Below, in pieces: positions 53,005 through 64,000 of a stretch of 64,000 bases of DNA. Below the pieces are notes generated by a model. It had not been told where the DNA came from. It saw only the letters and a program-made list of their open reading frames with translations, and made no database searches. Where the stretch lies: assembly GCA_034190875.2 (NCBI GenBank), contig CM067344.1, positions 73,093,309 to 73,157,308 of the forward strand, given 5' to 3'. Within the stretch, counting starts at the first letter, position 1. Each line of letters begins with the position of its first letter. The position numbers and the translations under genes were made by a program. Source of the DNA: Urechis unicinctus. Taxonomy: Eukaryota > Annelida > Polychaeta > Xenopneusta > Urechidae.

Positions 53005-53940
53005 TTACGCGCGTTTCGTCCAATACCGCCTGCATCCAATACCTTCAGGCCAGAATTCCGGCTTGTAGAGCAGATTTATATCTCCAGTCTCTAAAGCTAT
53101 CCGGTATGAAAGTGTCCAAGATTCTGGTTTAGATGCGCATTCAATTTCGAGCACCTTGATGCTCTGTTCTTCCAAAAACGATTTCAGCACTGACGAGACG
53201 ATATCACGATGCACACGAAATACGAAGAGTTCATATCTTCTGGGACCTGCACGTAGTTTGGTATCGGTGCGGTTACCAAAAATGGCTCTCGGCCTGTCCT
53301 GGATTGTCTCCTTATCTCGCGCTATCTACCGATCCTTTTTCGTCATTTTGCGCTGTTGACGCGGTTGAAGATGGAACACCTCTTCGTCTTGAGAGGTGCT
53401 TGACGAGGTCGTTGGTGTTTCTGGCCCGCCTTTATTCGGAAGGGGAGTGGAAGGAGGGGGTTGCTCCGAAGCAATGTGCGCCACATGATGTGTCGGTTTC
53501 TGTGTTGCAACAGTGGTTGAATACAGCGGTTTCGGGGCTAGGGATGGCATTTGGGCTTCAAGTTTGCAAAGTCGTTCGTTTATCGCAACAGCGGTAAATT
53601 CCTCGGGAATGCTGCGAGGCAACTCGTTTAAGTTGATTGCCACAAACGAGACCGGCAGCTTGGCATCGCAAAATATTGAGTCGATTGTCTTCAGACTCTT
53701 CATTATATCACCCATCTCTTTCATATGTGCTTTCTTTAGCCCTCGGCTCTGGCGTTTTTTAATTGGTGGCAGATGATCTGAGTAATTCTCCCAGAGTATT
53801 GATTTCGCCTCCGCAATGGCCTCAGGACAGTAAAACCCGGCGATTACATCCTTGATACTGTCATTGGTAGCACTTTTCAAGTGGTGAAAGGCGTAGGTCA
53901 GCAGCTCATTCACTACAATTTTGTCTTGGCTATCTGCCAT
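53005..53940 (-). pseudogene. Nested LINE ORF1 (311 codons, one TAG)
   Basis: Starts at ATG 53940 (MADSQDKIVVNELLTYAFHH) and ends at 53005, 16 bases before the ORF2 ATG. One frame throughout, broken only by a TAG at 53326-53328 after MTKKDR. The N-terminal half is helical; the middle is Pro/Ser/Thr-rich (EQPPPSTPLP). The C-terminal part, YELFVFRVHRDIVSSVLKSF then FWPEGIGCRRYW, matches a compact RNA-binding-like domain seen at the end of ORF1 in CR1/L2-type LINEs (family knowledge). It should bind element RNA as part of the ribonucleoprotein. Confidence 0.75.
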
Positions 53941-54271
53941 AGTAGATTCGGGATCTGACGTATTGTAGCAGAAACGAGCAGGTTAACAGTCTTTAAGTTT
54001 GAGTCCTACCATTGAGTCGATCACGATTGACACTTAGCTCAATCTTTTGTACGACTTTTCGCGATAAAAAACCGCTACACAGACAAATTCGTACATCGAA
54101 TCACAGCAATATCCTCTTCTTCGCACGCGCGGTATGATCACCAATCCAAAGTATTAACTTTCGTCCACATAAGTGGACAGTAACAGTCACAATATCCGTA
54201 AATATCAGAGCTGTCCGAGCGTGTGCTGTCACTCAATCAACGCGATCTCTAGTCAAACGGCTGAAGGCGTG

Positions 54272-54642
54272 AAGTGTAAGGCAGCTGACTAATGAACAAA
54301 TGTTTCCCTGGCTACTCACTAACGAGGACAAATAAATATGTAAAGCCTTAGGAAAGTATATATTTAACTCATTTAGCATAAGAACTCTGAAGCTAAATGC
54401 TAAGTGAACCACTACAAGCCTCCAGCCCCTGGAATGTGTGTGTATTGGGCAACCATTTGCATGTCTGATCACTATGTATTTATAATCATAATGTAACGCA
54501 GCCTCGTGACATGGTTACAGGTTTGTCTTTATGTGTTTTTTTACCCTGTTCGTTTGTACTAGCATTATAATTTTTCTAATCACAATAAATGTACATACAT
54601 GTATGATTGTCTGCTCCTAGAGGGCGCGTGATTGCCAAATAA
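54272..54642 (+). pseudogene. Outer LINE ORF2 C-terminus and 3' untranslated region
   Basis: Resumes the interrupted ORF2 with LTNEQMFPWLLTNEDK, stop, ICKALGKYIFNSFSIRTLK, ending near 54405. The rest, to 54642, is 3' untranslated sequence including AGGGCGCGTGATTGCCAAAT shortly before the tail. CR1/L2-like elements typically end in such a short simple-repeat tail rather than poly-A (family knowledge). Confidence 0.7.
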
Positions 54643-54862
54643 AATTCTATTCTATTCTATCTCACCCTATTTGATCTCTGTCTCTCTCTCTCTGTTTCTC
54701 TGTCTGTCTCTATCTCTCTCGGTCTCACTGTCTCTCTCTCTCTGTCTCTCTGTCTCTGTCTCACTGTCTATATCGCTCTCTCTCTATTTCATTCTCTCTG
54801 TTTCTCTCTCTCTCTTCTCTCTCTCTCTCTTTTTCTCTCTCTCTCTCTGATTCTCTATTTCT
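54643..54862 (+). repeat. ATTCT tail followed by CT-rich microsatellite
   Basis: ATTCT repeats (54643-54660) form the outer LINE tail. A CT/CTGT tract then runs to about 54862. The CT tract is flanked by the similar words CTCACCCTATTTGAT (54661) and CTACCCTATTGTGAT (54872). The Ser-Leu frame through it is an artefact. Confidence 0.85.
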
Positions 54863-54879
54863 CTTTCTCATCTACCCTA

Positions 54880-57040
54880 TTGTGATGACTGCCTGGCAGG
54901 CGAGCCGTGGCGTTCCGCACTCTAAATAAGGCTACATATATGATATGCAGGATTGTCGAAGTACGTAACCCGTGCAGCATGTAAAACAGATGAGTATTGA
55001 ACAATTATTTTGTTAGTTGGCGCGGGTATATCATACGAAGCCCGATATCGTTTGTCGTGGGTTTAGGTTTTTTGCGTAGTTCATGTAACCAAGTTTATGT
55101 ATTGGCCGAATACGCACACACGCATAACTACATAGCTTACATATAGCTATACTAACAATGAGTAGATGCAAAATTATTATATAGGTGTTAGAGATTATGT
55201 AACATTAAGCATTGTATGTTATTATATACATGTATGTACAGGGGCAATGGGGGCAGTTATTTCAATGACTCAAGCAGTACAATGGTCTAGAATAGAATCG
55301 AATAAACAGGCAACAACAGAATGGATGTTTTTCTGGTACACGCAAGTTCTACTCCTAAGGGGTAAATAAATAAGCCTATTTCAGGTTAGATAACCATGGT
55401 AATTTCTACATTTTGTAAAATATTATTATTAATATATTATTAATAATTCTAGTAGAGACTACATATTTTCCCATGTTATATTGCAATTTATAAATACGGA
55501 TTTATAAACGTGTAATACATTACAATCAAAGTGTATTATTTACTTCATATCTTACCTGTCTTATGTACCTTCCTAGTAATGGATCTCTTTTGCAATTATT
55601 GATATAGTTCCGTCACTACTCAAATTGCCTCCTATAACCTATGTGTGCGTCACAAGTTGACCCAGATAAGGGTCGGTACTGATTTTTGTACTATGGATAT
55701 GAAATGAAATTTGCCTTTTGAAAAGACATGACAAAAAACGTAGCTACCTAATTAGCTTAATGGAAAACGTTATTTGAATGTTTGAATTAACAGGCATTAA
55801 GTGCATTGGCCATGAATGGAGATTTGTATTTATGTCTATTGTTCCACCGCTTACAAGGATCATTCCTGTGACTTGCACAGTAATGCATGTGAACACATGT
55901 CGTTATATTCTTCAGCCAAATAAGTGTAGAGTTATCAACGATACACCATGCATATAGCAGCTGGACTGTTGATATATATCGACGATTATTTTGTGTTAGT
56001 GAATTGTATGGCTGGTCCTGTACGGCATATGAAGCGTCTTGATCATACAAGTGGCAGGCTGAAAAGATGTATTGCTTCTTGTCACAGGTAAAACGCCGTG
56101 CGTCTAGATAGGATAACTACGGAGGGCGATTTCCCTTTTGTACGTCAGCCGAAGGATTTACTTAACAAATGGTGGCATAAATAACGAACCATCATGAGGG
56201 CGGTGTAAGTATATACATCGTTTATGCATTTATTTGCATTGTTACGGGATGGAGCGCTTCCCCAAAACGGTTGATGGTGTGACGAGTTGTACTGTAATCG
56301 TAACTAAGTAAAGGCTTGCAAAACAAGAGCGACAAACAATCGACAGATGACTGCAGTAACAACAAGTATGATGAGCGTAAAAGGCTGAAAGCATTGTCAA
56401 TTTTAATAGATTCGTAAATTCGGATATAATGAAAACTCTTCACCCAACATGAATGCTCCGAATGATCGTTAGTGAGCCACAAAACATAAGCGATGACAGT
56501 GATTTGCAGCTTATATTCGATTAATCCCTGTCAGTATTAGTCACAATGTCTACGCTTGCCCCTCAGATAAAATGTGCATTCTCAGTAAAACAAATCGTCA
56601 TTCACCTTTGTGTGTCACAGTAGACACACACCTGCAAAATATCAAAACGCTAGTGTCAATAGAGCGGGTGGCTCTGTTTACGAACATGGCATTTGTAAAT
56701 AAATGACTGGTTCAATGACTTTTCATTTATGTGTTTCATGAGTTCGATTGCATGTTTATGATGAAAACGGCCACAATATAAGCGATTAAGTAGTAACCAT
56801 TTTGTTTCACGGTATACAAAAGACATCCCATGTGCGTGCACGAGAACGACACATAATGATTCCCAAGTCAAAGCTGATCTCACTGGATTTGCATTATTGG
56901 TCCTCATGATCATCAATAATGAAGACATAAAATCCTACCGCAGCTGACATTATTACAGGTAGAAATTAATGATGTTTCCATGGTCAGCCATTGTGTTTTT
57001 CTTAAGGTGGATGATGAATCTTATTGGGCAGTGCTATGGA
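54880..57040. other. No gene seen
   Basis: About 2.1 kb of AT-rich DNA between the LINE tail and the next background-repeat copy. Frames of 86-90 codons on minus (56222-56482, 56656-56928) have no recognisable features. Confidence 0.5.
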
Positions 57041-58053
57041 GTAATATTTTGACTTTGGTTTAGTAAATGGTTGCCTGAAGAATAACATCATCAATATCCA
57101 TCATGGTATGTAGCTCACAAACATTTTTGCTCTTCACGAAAACTTGCCGTCAATATAGTCCAATAGCGGTCTACTCAGTTCAATGGTCGCACTCATCCAG
57201 CTTTCCAAATAATAAGGGAATAGGCAAAGGAATAAAATGGTCAAAACAAGGGTTACTCTCCGTTGTGCTCTGGTGATGAATGTCAGCTGATGCCATTATT
57301 TGTCGAATTCGCACATATCCAAAGCGAATAGTTATATAGAATCTAAACGACAGATCAGCTGATAATACGCTTAAAACAACCTAGTTGGTGCTGAATATTG
57401 ACAACGCTGGCTTAATTTACGCGAGCCCCATGAGCTGTTCCTGTTCTGATGCACAATATATCGATCAACCGCAGATCTGACCGCTGTTTACCCGGTTGAT
57501 TCGGCAAACTGCGATCTATTTTATGTGCTTGCCTCGTGATTGCCGGGCTGTGCAATCTGCTGTGCCACGATTTGTTTGACACAGTGATGATAATGAGATA
57601 ACCAGGCAGATGCTATATGAATCACATTTTAGGTTGTATAGTCCATTAGCATATCTTTAGCCAGCGTCACCCTGTTGGAACAACCTTATTGCTTTGAAAG
57701 GTTGTTTAGTGTACTAGGTCTCAATATCATAAAAACGAAAAGGAACAGAGGCTGCATATCTGCGTACTTAGTTTTAATGTCACCGCTTACAACACAATAT
57801 TTCTTATAATAACTTCCCTGGTGTTGACAAATATCAAGGTTATTTTACGAGGAGATGTCATCAATCAATATGAATACAACATTATATTGTTTCGTGCAAT
57901 ATCTTCGATATTTGATCAATACAATCGCAATTTTTTGCCCTAGCAATAACTATGTTCACTACAATATTCAGGATGCTTACATGACGAAACTTTTGGCAGT
58001 AGCTCTACTTACAAAGAATGCTGAAACAGTAATGAAAATAGATTTAAATGACC

Positions 58054-58057
<4 letters not shown>

Positions 58058-58136
<79 letters not shown>

Positions 58137-58148
58137 TATATACATATA

Positions 58149-58179
<31 letters not shown>

Positions 58180-58213
58180 GGCATATATAAATATATATGT
58201 TTGCATGTATATA

Positions 58214-58271
<58 letters not shown>

Positions 58272-58295
58272 TATATATATATACATATATATATT
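58058..58295. repeat. TA microsatellite array
   Basis: TA tract with TGCATA, TACA and TAGG interruptions. It is absent from the equivalent place in copy 1 (near 560-600), so it expanded or inserted after the copies separated. Confidence 0.93.
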
Positions 58296-58904
58296 TGTTC
58301 GCCTGTGTGTGTAGTGTATGTATACGATTAGTACCTTCAACAATAAACCGAATATCAATCATGCTGTGAACATAGGGTTTACGTTAGTAGCCAAAACTGT
58401 TTTTCAACAGGGGTTTAGCTCATTTCTTACCCAAAAAACTTTGCAGCGGGGAAATTAAAAAAACAGGAAGTCCTTGATGTGTACGTAACATCATGCCACA
58501 CTCTATCAAGCTCGACTAGAATTGAATATATCTTCCCTAAAGGGACCAGTCTCGAGGTTTATCGGACATTTTATAGGGCACGCCCTAAAACGTGTGTCTT
58601 GAAAGAAGCGCGCCAACAATACACTTCAGTTAATCATGATTGATTCCCACTGACTTATATACCATGCACCTTGACTGCCTGCTTCACGAATGTTACATTA
58701 CAATAAGCACTGGTGAAACATTCTGGCTGCAGGGTTGACAGACGAGTATATCATTATCGCTATTATAAACGCTAATAATGTAAGATGATTGTGTGGTAAT
58801 GAGACCCACAAATTATCGAATCACTGCCTAGATTATGCACCCTACTGTTCACTTCTTAGTCAGAGATGCCTCATTGTGTGTACCTGCTAAGTGTGCAGTA
58901 ATAT

Positions 58905-60796
58905 TAGGGCGGACAAACGCGGCGCCAATCTCGTTTGGACAAGGCCGTTTTTGGGCCGTTTGGTAGTCCCATGTAAATGACCATTGACAACAAATGATGC
59001 AATGATACATTTTGTTCTTTTAATATATTATTAATGAAGAATAGCTTTTTCATTTGGTACCATTTTCGTCTTTTCTTGTAGGTATTTAATGTGGTTTTAA
59101 TTGCCAACGAAAATGGCGAAAAGTGGTATTTTTTCGAGGCCATAAAAGTTGTGTCGTGATTTATGTACCTAAGGGAAAAGGACCGTACCGATTTATTCTC
59201 CATACGATTGCTATATAAATCTTACCAAAATGTAGAAGAATGAAAGTGATATGTCGATCCGAGTGATAGACGATCAGAGCTTCGAGTTAAATGTGTTAAA
59301 TCGCGATTTTGCCGATTCAAAACCGGATAACTCTCCGAAACTCGAATAACTTTTCGTCTATCACTCGGATCCACAAAAAGGAGACTCTCCTCAACACATC
59401 CTATGATTATCTCTTCTGTGGGACCAAGAATAAAACGGTACGGTCAATTTAAAGACACCATGTATTCAGCTTATTTTCATTGAGAAATCTCCCTACGCCA
59501 CATAGCTTCGGCGCCATGGCAACGGTCCGCGTCCTTGGGAGATTTCATATTGCGACTTTATCAAAGGTTGGCAAGTCACGTTTTTTGAAGATTGTCGATA
59601 TGGAATTTATCTGATTTACAAAGTCAGTTGGACTGTTGCAGTCACTTGCACGATTCACAACAATTTGGCGTGTGTGAGTGAAACAGTTGGCATGCTTAAA
59701 TTACTTTTTAAATAATTTATGTCATACCGTTGAATCTATCAACCCTGCTTATTGGAACATCCCCATGAACTATTTGACCTGCATTGGTTGGGAAACTCAT
59801 CTCTTCTCTCCATCCCGTACCTTTTAACAAATACAGTAGAACTCTGTCATGATACTCAGAATGCGACAAAGCGGGTGTTATTCGAGGAGATATTATTACT
59901 ACGTAAACGATACGAATCTATCTGGGGCATAGAACATTTATCTTTCCACATGACATAACCAGTTCAAAACGATCCTCCACGAAATAATGCTACTTCCAAC
60001 CTGACAAACCGCAACATGACATAATGCATATCCTGTTGGGGTTTTCTAAATATGAAAGTTTTGTAAGACTTGCACGTATAACAACCTCACACGCTAAGAA
60101 ACTTTTCCCAAACAAATTCAGTTCGACCTTTATCAGATCCACTGGAGTTGACTTGTCGGTAAACATCAATGCGAATTAACTGGTGGTATATTGTAGTGGC
60201 TAGTTGTATCTGCTGTGGGATCTGGTTATTCATTGCCTTCATTTAATGACATGACAGTTGGTTTTGTCACTTCTACCGGACAAGAAACTGACAATTAAAA
60301 CTTTTTAAGGGAAAGGGAAAAGAATGCATTAAAGATTTCTCGGGACAGATACCACGGTGCAGGATGATGGTCGCCTGGTGGGTAAAGACAGAAGAGCATT
60401 CTCCAAAATAGGGCCATAATTGGAAAAATGGCTCCAGAGCACAAAATCAACATTTTGACCATCTGTATCACAGATAATCACTTTAAAGGAGGATTTCTTA
60501 GCATACAATTTCTAAAAGGAGGCCACAAATAACCGAATTAAAGCTTTACATTTGCAACTTATAGGTAAATGTTGACATAATTACACATTATAATCTCTTC
60601 ATACTGGAAAAGCAATTTTTCTGAGGCCGTGTCCAAATTGGACCCTAATTTGTTACTACAAAATATGCAATAACTTAATAACACAATATCCAATTCCAAA
60701 AAAGAAAGCAGTTTTGAGATGCTCACGGTGAGGTCTTTCCAATGAACTATTTATATATGCAATACAACCCTTTTGAATTTTTCATTGGCCACCCTA
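58905..60796 (+). mobile_element. 1.9-kb element with short TIRs and 7-bp target duplication
   Basis: The left end TAGGGCGGACAA and the right end (reverse complement) TAGGGTGGCCAA form a short imperfect inverted repeat. Both sides carry GTAATAT (58898-58904 and 60797-60803). Copy 1 of the background repeat shows the empty site near 755-790, colinear with one GTAATAT copy and its flank once the 1.9 kb is removed. So this is an insertion with a 7-base duplication. No transposase is visible; it appears non-autonomous. The 7-base target and TAGGG ends are compatible with P-like or hAT-like relatives, but the family is unassigned. Confidence 0.75.
59256..59371. repeat. Hairpin with 18-bp perfect stem inside the element
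   Basis: GATCCGAGTGATAGACGA at 59256-59273 is the exact reverse complement of 59354-59371. Inside, CTTCGAGTTA and CTCGAATAACT add a weaker second stem. The loop contains AATCGCGATT. Long subterminal hairpins are common in non-autonomous DNA transposons (family knowledge). Confidence 0.9.
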
Positions 60797-61845
60797 GTAA
60801 TATAGTGATGTGAGGTCGCATAAATTTTACAGCGAAGAACGTAACTGCTTTAGCTAACGAACGTTTTATTATATCAAGTGCATGAATACAAGGAGCATGC
60901 ATAAGAGGAAATTGGTTTTATGAATCGTTTTATCGCTCGGAGGTCCGATATTCAGCACATGAGGTGATATAAGATCTCATTTATGAACGCCAAGGAGGAT
61001 GCTTAACTTCCCATCCATGCAATGATGCAGTAGCGTTTTAACACCTTCACCAGACACAAATTACATGTGCACTCACGTTTGTCAAATATGCGGGTTATAC
61101 CCCGTATTAATGGGTTAATCTTATATTACACTTGCATAAAGGGTTTGCCCTTTATTATCTATAGTCATCGGTGTGCGTATGTATATCAGCATAAATATGT
61201 TACAATGATTCCTCGGTGATCAATTTGCCAACCCTGGTATCGTATATGTATATCGTTAGCTAATGTTAATGATCAGGGATTTGCCACAATGCTTACTCAG
61301 ATTTGTATACAAATGGAGACATAAACCGTCAGGCTTAGAAGAAAAGGGTTGTATGACAGCTGAATTAACCGTCCTTTGTAGGGAATGGTCCCTCGGCTGG
61401 AAGCGAGCATTAAGCTTCATTCGTTCCAAGCATCATAACTCGATAACCCGAGCAATATCACATTGTGTTGCGAAACGATACGATGATGAACAACGGAGTA
61501 CACAGTTATGACAATTATCAGCAAACTGTGTAGTACACCGTCCACAGCAGCGTAGTTTTGCTCTTGTTTTATTTCATTGGTAAGTGTTGCGACATTGTGA
61601 TATGTTTTTTGCATTTACCGACGCAACACTCCTGTTACAAATATATGTATGACTACCTAGCTATTTAAAGCAATTACTGTACTGTGGCATATTAAATTTC
61701 TCGCACTAATTCTTTTACTTATACAATAAGCTATTGTGCATCAGGAAATGTTTAAATACCGTTTACCAAATCATTTCATACCTACCCTGTCCAAATGGGG
61801 AATGGTAGTTTGGGATGTCCGTATCAAACAGACACACATACATCG

Positions 61846-62262
61846 AATTATATTTATATATTTATATATATATAGATATAGATATATCTATATATATAGA
61901 GATAGGGTATATATATGATATATATATATAGAGAGATATCTATTATATGTGGCTGTATATTACGGGATATCTATTATATAGTGTTATATAGATGAATATG
62001 ATTAATATCCATCAAATGCTCATCATATATTTATATATCTGTATAGGTATATCTCTCTTTCTATATTCTCTCTATATTTTATGTCTGTCTCTCTATGTCT
62101 CTGTGATCTAATATATATAACAAATATCTATATAGGGATCTATATATCTCTCTATCTCTATATATTCTCTCTCTCTACGGAATCTATCTGAAGCTCTACC
62201 TATATCTCAGGCTATATCTCTATCTATATATATATATATCTATAATATATATATATATACCA
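61846..62262. repeat. Complex TA/TAGA/TCTC microsatellite block
   Basis: Alternating TATA, GATA, GAGA and CTCT stretches with non-repeat islands (for example 61975-62030). It occupies the place where copies 1 and 2 have only short ATATATGTATG-like runs (near 2690 and 13290). Confidence 0.85.
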
Positions 62263-63639
62263 CGATCGTTCGTCATGAATTTGGTAGATAATGATTAATT
62301 CGTCGCATATGATTAACTGCTCCTAGTGTTCAACGATAACAATTCTTTTTCACTTATCTGTAGTAGCTTTATGCTCCGCCGCATACACAAATGGCGCATG
62401 TAAATAAGTAGATTTTCTAGACACGAAAAGAAGTTCTGCGGGATTTAAATCGGGTTAGGTTTCTCAAAACCGTCATCCATTGCCTACACAAATGCACATC
62501 CTCTTAATCAATCTCGCTTTCAGGCGCCTTTGAGCTTTAGCATGATTGAAGCTGCGTCGTGGGTAACCTTCGAATTACATTTATGTATTCATCAATGTAA
62601 TCTTTTTAAAAATCCATCAAATGCCATCCACATTTTCAGACACGCTGAAGGACACCTCTTTCTGCTTATCTGCGTAAACTTATGTGCGTAATCTAACATT
62701 TAACAAATGACGGCAGGGATGGTAAAATTGAATTGTAAGTTTTAGTTTGAGCACTACGGAATAAATTTGAAGCTGTACCAAAGTCGTAAGGCTTTTCTGA
62801 CCTTGTAAACTTTTTCTCTTCCTCAAAGCTTGTTAGATTTTCATTACCACGTAATGGTAGCTAAGCACCCAATCTTAGGAATGAAATAGCTATGCGCAAA
62901 CCTCTCTCTTATTAATGATTTACCGCATTGGCGGCTAAACCATCTTAACATTTGCATTCACATACTATGCGTGATGGAGTGTTCAATGACTGAAAGGAAA
63001 TTAATGAAAGATGGCAACCTGCACATAGAACCCATAATCTTGTACGATGCATTTGGTTCTTGATCATATTATTTTCGGCATATGCGCAGCTGGGTTAAAT
63101 TACGTCATCGTACCCGTTTGTTTTGTCCAATAACACAGATGCACCATTTGAGGAACTATCATCAATATTTTGTTTGTAGCCCTAGAAATGGCTGCGTTAA
63201 GCAAAGCACTGCCGGTTACGAACCACTCATAACAAAAGGCAAAAATTAGATTAGTTAATTTTTACAAAAATGTGTATTTCAGTACTCAATCAATAATATT
63301 AACATAGTAGTGAATAAAAGGACATATGACTCTCCATGAAGTCTAATATGCATTGTACATTCATGTACAAAGCTCCTAAAGCATTGTTTAAAGAGTTGTC
63401 AAAAAAGACGCTTCACTGAACAGAACGTACTCTCGCCATCATTCAAACATTACAAGCAGATGACAATGTCCGGTGACATTAATGATTAAACATATCAGCT
63501 AGTCCGATACAACATTGTGAGAATATAATAGTGGTTTCGTCGGATAGCTATGTATAGACGTAGGCTTTTGGCTGCAGAGTAGCTGCTCTCGGGAATTTCA
63601 TCTGTTGTTGTGAAAAATGAGCATCAACTATTATAGTTA

Positions 63640-63867
63640 AACATATTCAAATGCCAATTTGTATATTGTGAAAGTTACTAGTCGCCCACCGGTACCAACA
63701 TATTCAAATGCCAATTTGTATATTGTGAAAGTTACTAGTCGCCCACCGGTACCAACATATTCAAATGCCAATTTGTATATTGTGAAAGTTACTAGTCGCC
63801 CACCGGTACCAACTTATTCAAATGCCAATTTGTATATTGTGAAAGTTACTAGTCGCCCACCGGTACC
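63640..63867 (+). repeat. 57-bp minisatellite, 4 copies
   Basis: Unit starting AACATATTCAAATGCCAATT and ending CGCCCACCGGTACC, at 63640, 63697, 63754 and 63811. The copies are almost identical; the fourth begins AACTTATT. Because 57 is divisible by three, an open frame with a 19-residue repeat passes through, but the single-copy relative at 10684-10740 gives no coding support. Confidence 0.95.
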
Positions 63868-64000
63868 AATATTTTGGGATTATATTGCTACCAAGTTAAT
63901 TATAGCAACACCATTACCTGACAACATATGCTATTTAAGACACCATTAGTAATGCTTTCCTTTCAATACTACTCTCTTGTGAATGTGAATCTATGTATTA

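Larger units (their letters stand above)
49960..54260 (-). mobile_element. Nearly intact LINE nested in the outer LINE
   Basis: Complete-looking two-ORF non-LTR element on minus. Its ORF2 ends at 50029, ORF1 starts at 53940, and a 5' untranslated part extends to about 54260. It splits the outer LINE's ORF2, so it is the younger insertion. The exact borders cannot be read: homology to the outer element ends near 49930 and resumes near 54272. I see no clear target-site duplication or long poly-A. Motifs place it in the APE-type CR1/L2-like range (YADD, ORF1 with an FWPEGIGCRRYW ending), but I do not assign a clade. Confidence 0.8.
44178..54660 (+). mobile_element. CR1-like LINE encoding PHD, NADAR, esterase, EN and RT; interrupted
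   Basis: A long non-LTR element on plus with a 5' untranslated region of about 145 bases, ORF1 (44324-46664), ORF2 (from 46958) and a 3' end with an ATTCT-type tail (54643-54660). It is interrupted by a second LINE on minus (about 49960-54260). Proof of continuity is the ORF2 C-terminus, which resumes at about 54272 with LTNEQMFPWLLTNEDK and ICKALGKYIFNSFSIR, a typical RT C-terminal ending. Without the insertion the element is about 6.2 kb, normal for the class. ORF1 with PHD and esterase domains points to the CR1/L2-like group (family knowledge). Multiple stops and frameshifts mean it is inactive as read. Confidence 0.8.
57041..63985 (+). repeat. Diverged long direct repeat, copy 5
   Basis: Matches 1-3400 at about 80-85 percent by eye in its first 500 bases and then in blocks: 58703-58900 against 598-750, 60810-61050 against 768-970, and 61380-61640 against 2385-2670. 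The end (63449 onward) matches 10484 onward and 63925-63985 matches 11516-11590. It is interrupted by a TA array (58058-58295), a 1.9-kb element (58905-60796) and a second TA/GATA block (61846-62262). The stretch 62270-63440 holds no gene that I can see. Confidence 0.7.

Noticed and set aside
56222-56928. Minus-strand frames of 86 and 90 codons
   Set aside because: AT-rich codon use, no motif, no splice context and no repeat-copy conservation.
58904-59203. 99-codon minus frame at the left end of the 1.9-kb element as its transposase
   Set aside because: It starts inside the element and runs into the terminal repeat, has no recognisable transposase motif, and the element looks non-autonomous.
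63659-63949. 96-codon frame with four 19-residue repeats
   Set aside because: Explained by a 57-base tandem repeat; the single-copy relative at 10.7 kb shows no coding conservation.

Overview
The window looks like a non-genic, repeat-dominated stretch of an animal nuclear genome, most likely an invertebrate. It is AT-rich and full of TA, TATG, GA and CT microsatellites. It carries APE-type LINEs, a Ty3/gypsy scrap, a TTAA-flanked cut-and-paste transposon whose gene has an intron, and a second insertion with terminal inverted repeats. I see no rRNA or tRNA gene, no CRISPR array and no convincing intact host gene. I cannot name the species. CR1-like LINEs with PHD and esterase domains fit many invertebrate groups.

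Background: much of the non-transposon sequence (about 1-3400, 10.4-14.2 kb, 25.4-30 kb, 39.1-44 kb, 57.0-63.9 kb) consists of old, diverged copies of the same multi-kilobase direct repeat. The same short landmarks recur in the same order and orientation. Local minisatellites have grown in single copies (34 bp x6 at 35.9 kb, 57 bp x4 at 63.6 kb).

Mobile layer, left to right: a 5'-truncated, decayed LINE with an RNase H domain (3990-6500), its end duplicated as a 361-bp tandem; an orphan broken coding stretch (19027-19559, minus); a 5.4-kb TTAA-flanked element (19589-24967) with inverted ends, an unrecognised about 820-codon gene on plus and a convergent reading frame with 13-residue repeats on minus; a gypsy pol fragment (34.0-34.6 kb, minus); a long CR1-like LINE on plus (44178-54660); a nearly intact second LINE on minus (about 49960-54260) nested inside it; and a 1.9-kb element (58905-60796) whose empty site is still visible in the related repeat copy at the window start.

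Most interesting: ORF1 of the outer LINE appears to carry, in order, a PHD-like finger, a Ser/Thr/Pro linker with coiled coils, a NADAR (YbiA-type N-glycosidase) domain and an SGNH/GDSL esterase, upstream of an APE endonuclease/reverse transcriptase ORF2. PHD and esterase domains are known in CR1-like LINEs; I do not know of a described NADAR domain there. Several frameshifts in these elements fall in A homopolymers, so some lesions could be sequencing errors rather than decay.
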